Shown here: positions 32,598 to 35,401 of the stretch, one piece after another
How the letters are laid out: each line of letters begins with the position of its first letter
Numbering within the stretch: the stretch's first letter is position 1
Assembly: GCA_036257595.1 (NCBI GenBank)
Contig: DATAFF010000112.1
Location: 1-35,401 of the forward strand
From: DATAFF01 sp036257595
GTDB taxonomy: Bacteria; Pseudomonadota; Alphaproteobacteria; Rhizobiales; Aestuariivirgaceae
Length of the DNA stretch: 35,401 nt
Direction: 5' to 3'
Program-made: the position numbers and the translations under genes
Notes under the pieces: generated by a model
Told to the model about the DNA's origin: nothing
The model's input: the letters and a program-made list of their open reading frames with translations, nothing else
Database searches by the model: none

Positions 32598-33773
32598 ATG
32601 CGAGAACAAGTTGACGTTGTCGTGGTGGGCGGTGCCGTGGTCGGCTCGGCCGTCGCCTATGCATTGAAAAGGGCCGGATTTCCCGGGCGGGTTCTGGTGA
32701 TCGAGCGCGATCCGACCTATGCGCGCGCCAGCACGACGCTGTCATGCGGCGGCATCCGCCAGCAATTCTCGACGGAGGAGAACATACTCCTGTCGCAATA
32801 TGGTCTGCGGCTCATTCGTGATCTGCAAAAGGAGCATGGGTCGGATGCCGGCATCGGCTTTCGCGAGCAGGGCTATCTCATTCTGGCGAGCGAGGAGGGT
32901 GCCGAGACGTTGAGCGCCAATGTCGCGATTCAGCGGGGACTGGGGGCCGATATCGCGCTGCTCGACCGGACAACGCTGCAGGCGCGGTTCCCGTGGATGT
33001 CGGTCGAGGGTTTGGCATGTGGCGGATTGGGGCGGAGCGGCGAGGGGTGGTTCGATCCGTGGGCGTGGATGAATCTGCTGCGGGCCGGATCGCGCACGCT
33101 CGGTGCCGAGTGGCGGACCGGGGAGGTCACCGCCGTGGTGCATGACGACAGGCAGGTGAGCGGCGTGGTGCTGAGCGATGGCCGCGCGATCGACTGCGGC
33201 GTGCTGGTGAATGCGGCCGGGCCCGCCGCCGGCAAGGTCGCGGGCATGGCCGGGATTGCGCTGCCGGTCGGCCCGCGCAAGCGCTATGTCTTCGTGTTCG
33301 ACTGCCGCGAGGCATCGGAGGCGCTGCACCAGGCGCCGCTGACCATCGATGCCAGCGGGCTCTATTTCCGGCCAGAGGGCCGGCAGTTCATCACCGGCCT
33401 GTCGCCGGAGGAAGCGGACGAACCGGCGCAGCTCGATTTCGAAGTCGATCACGAGTGGTTCACCCAAGAGATCTGGCCGCGGCTTGCCATGCGCGTGCCG
33501 ACCTTCGAGGCGATCAAGGCGACCAATGCCTGGGTCGGCCATTACGACTATAACGATCTCGACCAGAATGCGATCGTCGGGCCGCATCCGCGCTTGAGCA
33601 ATTTCTATTTCGCCAACGGCTTTTCCGGGCACGGGCTGCAGCAGGCGCCGGCGGTCGGGCAGGTGGTCGCCGAGCACATCATGCATGGCGAGTACCGGAC
33701 CGTCGATGTCACGCGCTTCGGCTATCAACGGATCGCCGCCGGTGCGCCGCTTGCCGAGCTCAATGTCATCTGA
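32598..33773 (+). CDS. FAD-dependent oxidoreductase (DAO superfamily, FOXRED1-like)
   Basis: A 391-residue flavoprotein of the D-amino-acid oxidase/sarcosine oxidase superfamily. The N-terminal FAD-binding Rossmann motif is VVVVGGAVVGSAVAYAL (about 7-23), followed by VIERD and the STTLSCGGIRQQFSTEEN segment typical of FOXRED1-like and sarcosine/dimethylglycine dehydrogenase-like proteins. NAAGPAAGKVA and FANGFSGHGLQQAPAVG are the C-terminal FAD-site segments. No signal peptide is seen. The substrate is probably an N-methylated or D-amino acid, or it may act in respiratory-complex assembly as mitochondrial FOXRED1 does. Its last codons overlap the pyridoxal kinase start by 11 nt. Confidence 0.85.
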   Translation: MREQVDVVVVGGAVVGSAVAYALKRAGFPGRVLVIERDPTYARASTTLSCGGIRQQFSTEENILLSQYGLRLIRDLQKEHGSDAGIGFREQGYLILASEEGAETLSANVAIQRGLGADIALLDRTTLQARFPWMSVEGLACGGLGRSGEGWFDPWAWMNLLRAGSRTLGAEWRTGEVTAVVHDDRQVSGVVLSDGRAIDCGVLVNAAGPAAGKVAGMAGIALPVGPRKRYVFVFDCREASEALHQAPLTIDASGLYFRPEGRQFITGLSPEEADEPAQLDFEVDHEWFTQEIWPRLAMRVPTFEAIKATNAWVGHYDYNDLDQNAIVGPHPRLSNFYFANGFSGHGLQQAPAVGQVVAEHIMHGEYRTVDVTRFGYQRIAAGAPLAELNVI

Positions 33774-34584
33774 CGCGCGCGCCGCCGCTGCCCAGGGTCC
33801 AGGCGGGACGGTCATCATCATCTCGTCGGCCGTCGCTTATGGCAATGTCGGGATCCGGGCGACCGCGGCCGGGCTGCAGGCGCTCGGTCATCGGGCGATC
33901 GAGCTGCCCACCGTCGTGCTGTCGAACCATCCCGGCATGGGCCCGCCGGCCGGAACCCGGCTCGAGGCCGAGGCGCTCGGCGCAATGATCGATGCGCTGG
34001 AGCGGCTCGGCCAGCTCGATCGCGCCCGGGCGGTGATGACGGGCTATTTCGTGAAGGCCGACCAGATCGAGGCGGTCGCCGATCGGGTGGCGCGGCTGAA
34101 GGGTCGGCGGGAGGATCTGGTCGTGCTGGTCGATCCGGTGATCGGCGATGACGCGGACGGGCTCTATGTCGACGAGCGGGTGGCGGTCGCCATGCGCGAG
34201 CGGCTGGTACCGATCGCTTCGATCGTGACGCCGAATTGCTTCGAGCTCGGCTGGCTGTCGCGCCGGCCGGTCGGCAGCGAGTTGGAAGTGGTGGCGGCGG
34301 CGCTGGCCTTGGCAGTGCCGGAGGTGGTCGCGACCTCGGTCGAGGGGGCGGGCGATCAACTTCAGACGCTGGCGATCACGCGCGACGGCGTTGCCCGATC
34401 GACGAGCCCGCGGCTGGCGGAGGTGCCGCATGGCACGGGCGATCTGCTGGCCGGTCTCTATCTCGGCTGCCGGCTTTCCGGCGCCGATGCCGGCACCAGC
34501 CTCGGCGAGGCAACGACAATGCTCCAGAGGGCGATCGCGAAGAGCGCCGGCCGGGAAGTTCTCGAGCTCGAGGCCGCATGCTGA
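33763..34584 (+). CDS. pdxY: Pyridoxal kinase (PdxY/PdxK family)
   Basis: A 273-residue ribokinase-family enzyme that phosphorylates pyridoxal to PLP. Marks are ISSAVAYGNVG (about 20-30; substrate loop), LSNHPGMG, VDPVIGDD, VTPNCFELGWL and the catalytic GTGDLLAGLYLG near the C-terminus. The length is close to E. coli PdxY (287). The ATG at 33763 overlaps the end of the flavoprotein gene by 11 nt, and its own end overlaps the next gene by 7 nt. The next gene encodes a PLP enzyme, so the kinase may supply its cofactor; that link is inference. Confidence 0.9.
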   Translation: MSSDARAAAAQGPGGTVIIISSAVAYGNVGIRATAAGLQALGHRAIELPTVVLSNHPGMGPPAGTRLEAEALGAMIDALERLGQLDRARAVMTGYFVKADQIEAVADRVARLKGRREDLVVLVDPVIGDDADGLYVDERVAVAMRERLVPIASIVTPNCFELGWLSRRPVGSELEVVAAALALAVPEVVATSVEGAGDQLQTLAITRDGVARSTSPRLAEVPHGTGDLLAGLYLGCRLSGADAGTSLGEATTMLQRAIAKSAGREVLELEAAC

Positions 34585-35401
34585 ACCGCCAGGCGATCGC
34601 ATCGATGCACCGGCTGATCGCGCCCTATATCCGGCGCACCCCGGTGATCGACATCCGGCTTCCCGGCATGGACCGGCCGGTCACGCTCAAGCTCGAATGC
34701 CTGCAGATCACCGGCTCGTTCAAGGCGCGCGGCGCCTTTGCCAACATGGTCGGGCTCGAGCCGCCGGCCGCCGGCGTGACGGCGGCATCGGGCGGCAATC
34801 ACGGAATTGCGGTGGCGCGGGCGGCGGCGACGCTCGGCGTCAAGGCGCGGATCTTCGTCCCGGAAATCTCCTCGGCCGCCAAGGTGGCGCGGATCAGGCA
34901 GGAGGGTGCCGAGGTCACGGTCAAGGGAGCGCGCTATGCCGATGCGCTTGCCGCCTGCGAAGCCTATGCAGCAGAGAGCGGGGCGCTGGCGATCCACGCT
35001 TACAATGCCGAGGCGACGCTGCTCGGTCAGGGGACAATTGCGGCCGAGCTCGAGGCGCAGGCGAACGATCTCGACACGGTCATGGTGGCGGTCGGCGGCG
35101 GCGGTCTGATCGGCGGCATCGCGGCGTGGTATTCCGGGGCGCACCAGATCCTCGGCATCGAGCCTTCCGGGTGCAATGCGCTGGCGGCGGCCCTGGCGGC
35201 AGGCGGGCCGGTGGTGGTCGAGACCGAAGGGATTGCCGCCGACTCGCTCGGCGCGTCGCGGCTCGGCGAGCTCTCCTATGGCATTCTGGCACAAACCGGT
35301 GCGCGCTCCGTGCTGGTCGAGGATCGCGACATCGTCGCCGCTCAGGCCTGGCTGTGGGACAATCTCAGGCTCATCACCGAGCCCGGCGGGGCGACGGCGC
35401 T
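34578..35401 (+). CDS. Threonine/serine dehydratase-like PLP enzyme (fold type II), partial at window end
   Basis: The first 274 residues of a PLP-dependent enzyme that continues past the window. The Schiff-base lysine is in TGSFKARGAF (K49). SGGNHGIAVARAAA is the substrate loop and VGGGGLIGGIAAW the phosphate-binding glycine loop. The family includes catabolic threonine dehydratases, serine racemase and hydroxyaspartate dehydratase; these cannot be separated here. The ATG at 34578 overlaps the pdxY stop (7 nt), so the two are coupled. With only a short N-terminus, a C-terminal ACT domain like that of biosynthetic IlvA is possible but would lie outside the window. Confidence 0.9.
   Translation, partial: MLNRQAIASMHRLIAPYIRRTPVIDIRLPGMDRPVTLKLECLQITGSFKARGAFANMVGLEPPAAGVTAASGGNHGIAVARAAATLGVKARIFVPEISSAAKVARIRQEGAEVTVKGARYADALAACEAYAAESGALAIHAYNAEATLLGQGTIAAELEAQANDLDTVMVAVGGGGLIGGIAAWYSGAHQILGIEPSGCNALAAALAAGGPVVVETEGIAADSLGASRLGELSYGILAQTGARSVLVEDRDIVAAQAWLWDNLRLITEPGGATA

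Noticed and set aside
28310..32599. Minus-strand open frame of 1429 codons opposite gdhB
   Set aside because: It is an antisense shadow produced by high GC and codon bias; the translation has no recognisable domain, while the + strand frame is a clear glutamate dehydrogenase.

Overview
The window is GC-rich, densely coded chromosomal DNA from an alphaproteobacterium, probably of the order Hyphomicrobiales (Rhizobiales). The gene content supports this: a two-subunit NAD-linked formate dehydrogenase of the Methylorubrum FDH1 type, candidate ethylmalonyl-CoA pathway genes next to sdhCDAB, a 180-kDa class NAD-glutamate dehydrogenase, and leuB next to asd. The order assignment is inference from gene content; no rRNA is present.

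Layout. (1) 56-2545, + strand: tRNA-Leu(CAA), a DapA/NAL-family aldolase that starts 4 nt after the tRNA, and a D,D-carboxypeptidase with a Lys/Ala repeat tail, ended by an intrinsic terminator. (2) 2572-11605: a formate dehydrogenase and molybdenum/tungsten cofactor island. It holds tusA (-), the fused gamma-beta and the alpha formate dehydrogenase subunits, a MOSC protein, a dodecin (-), then fdhD-mobA-mobB-moeA. Most + strand neighbours are tightly packed or overlapping. (3) 11676-17768: biosynthesis genes leuC, a small membrane ORF, a zinc metallopeptidase, leuB, asd and purH. leuD is not between leuC and leuB. (4) 17782-24219: a CitE-like malyl-CoA enzyme and a mesaconyl-CoA hydratase-like protein, sdhCDAB, and a lone LivH-type permease. 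(5) 24220-26893: an envelope cluster of a small lipoprotein, LemA and two TPM-domain proteins. (6) 26894-27694: the only long stretch without an intact recognised gene. It is AT-richer and carries a frameshifted gene resembling PBECR nuclease domains, plus a likely promoter and leader hairpin for the next gene. (7) 27695-35401: NAD-glutamate dehydrogenase, a FOXRED1-like FAD oxidoreductase, a pyridoxal kinase and the first part of a PLP-dependent threonine/serine dehydratase.

How the parts fit. The formate island encodes an enzyme that would pass electrons from formate to NAD, together with proteins for sulfur delivery (TusA, FdhD) and for building the bis-MGD cofactor (MoeA, MobA, MobB). The malyl/mesaconyl-CoA genes feed C4/C5 acids to the TCA cycle next to succinate dehydrogenase. 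Glutamate dehydrogenase and the PLP enzymes suggest amino-acid catabolism.

The most unusual sequence features are two copies of a ~70-bp palindromic element built from heptamers (GGCAGTA / GCCTAAT), each placed just after a stop codon, and the broken PBECR-like gene. No CRISPR array, insertion sequence or replication origin was seen.
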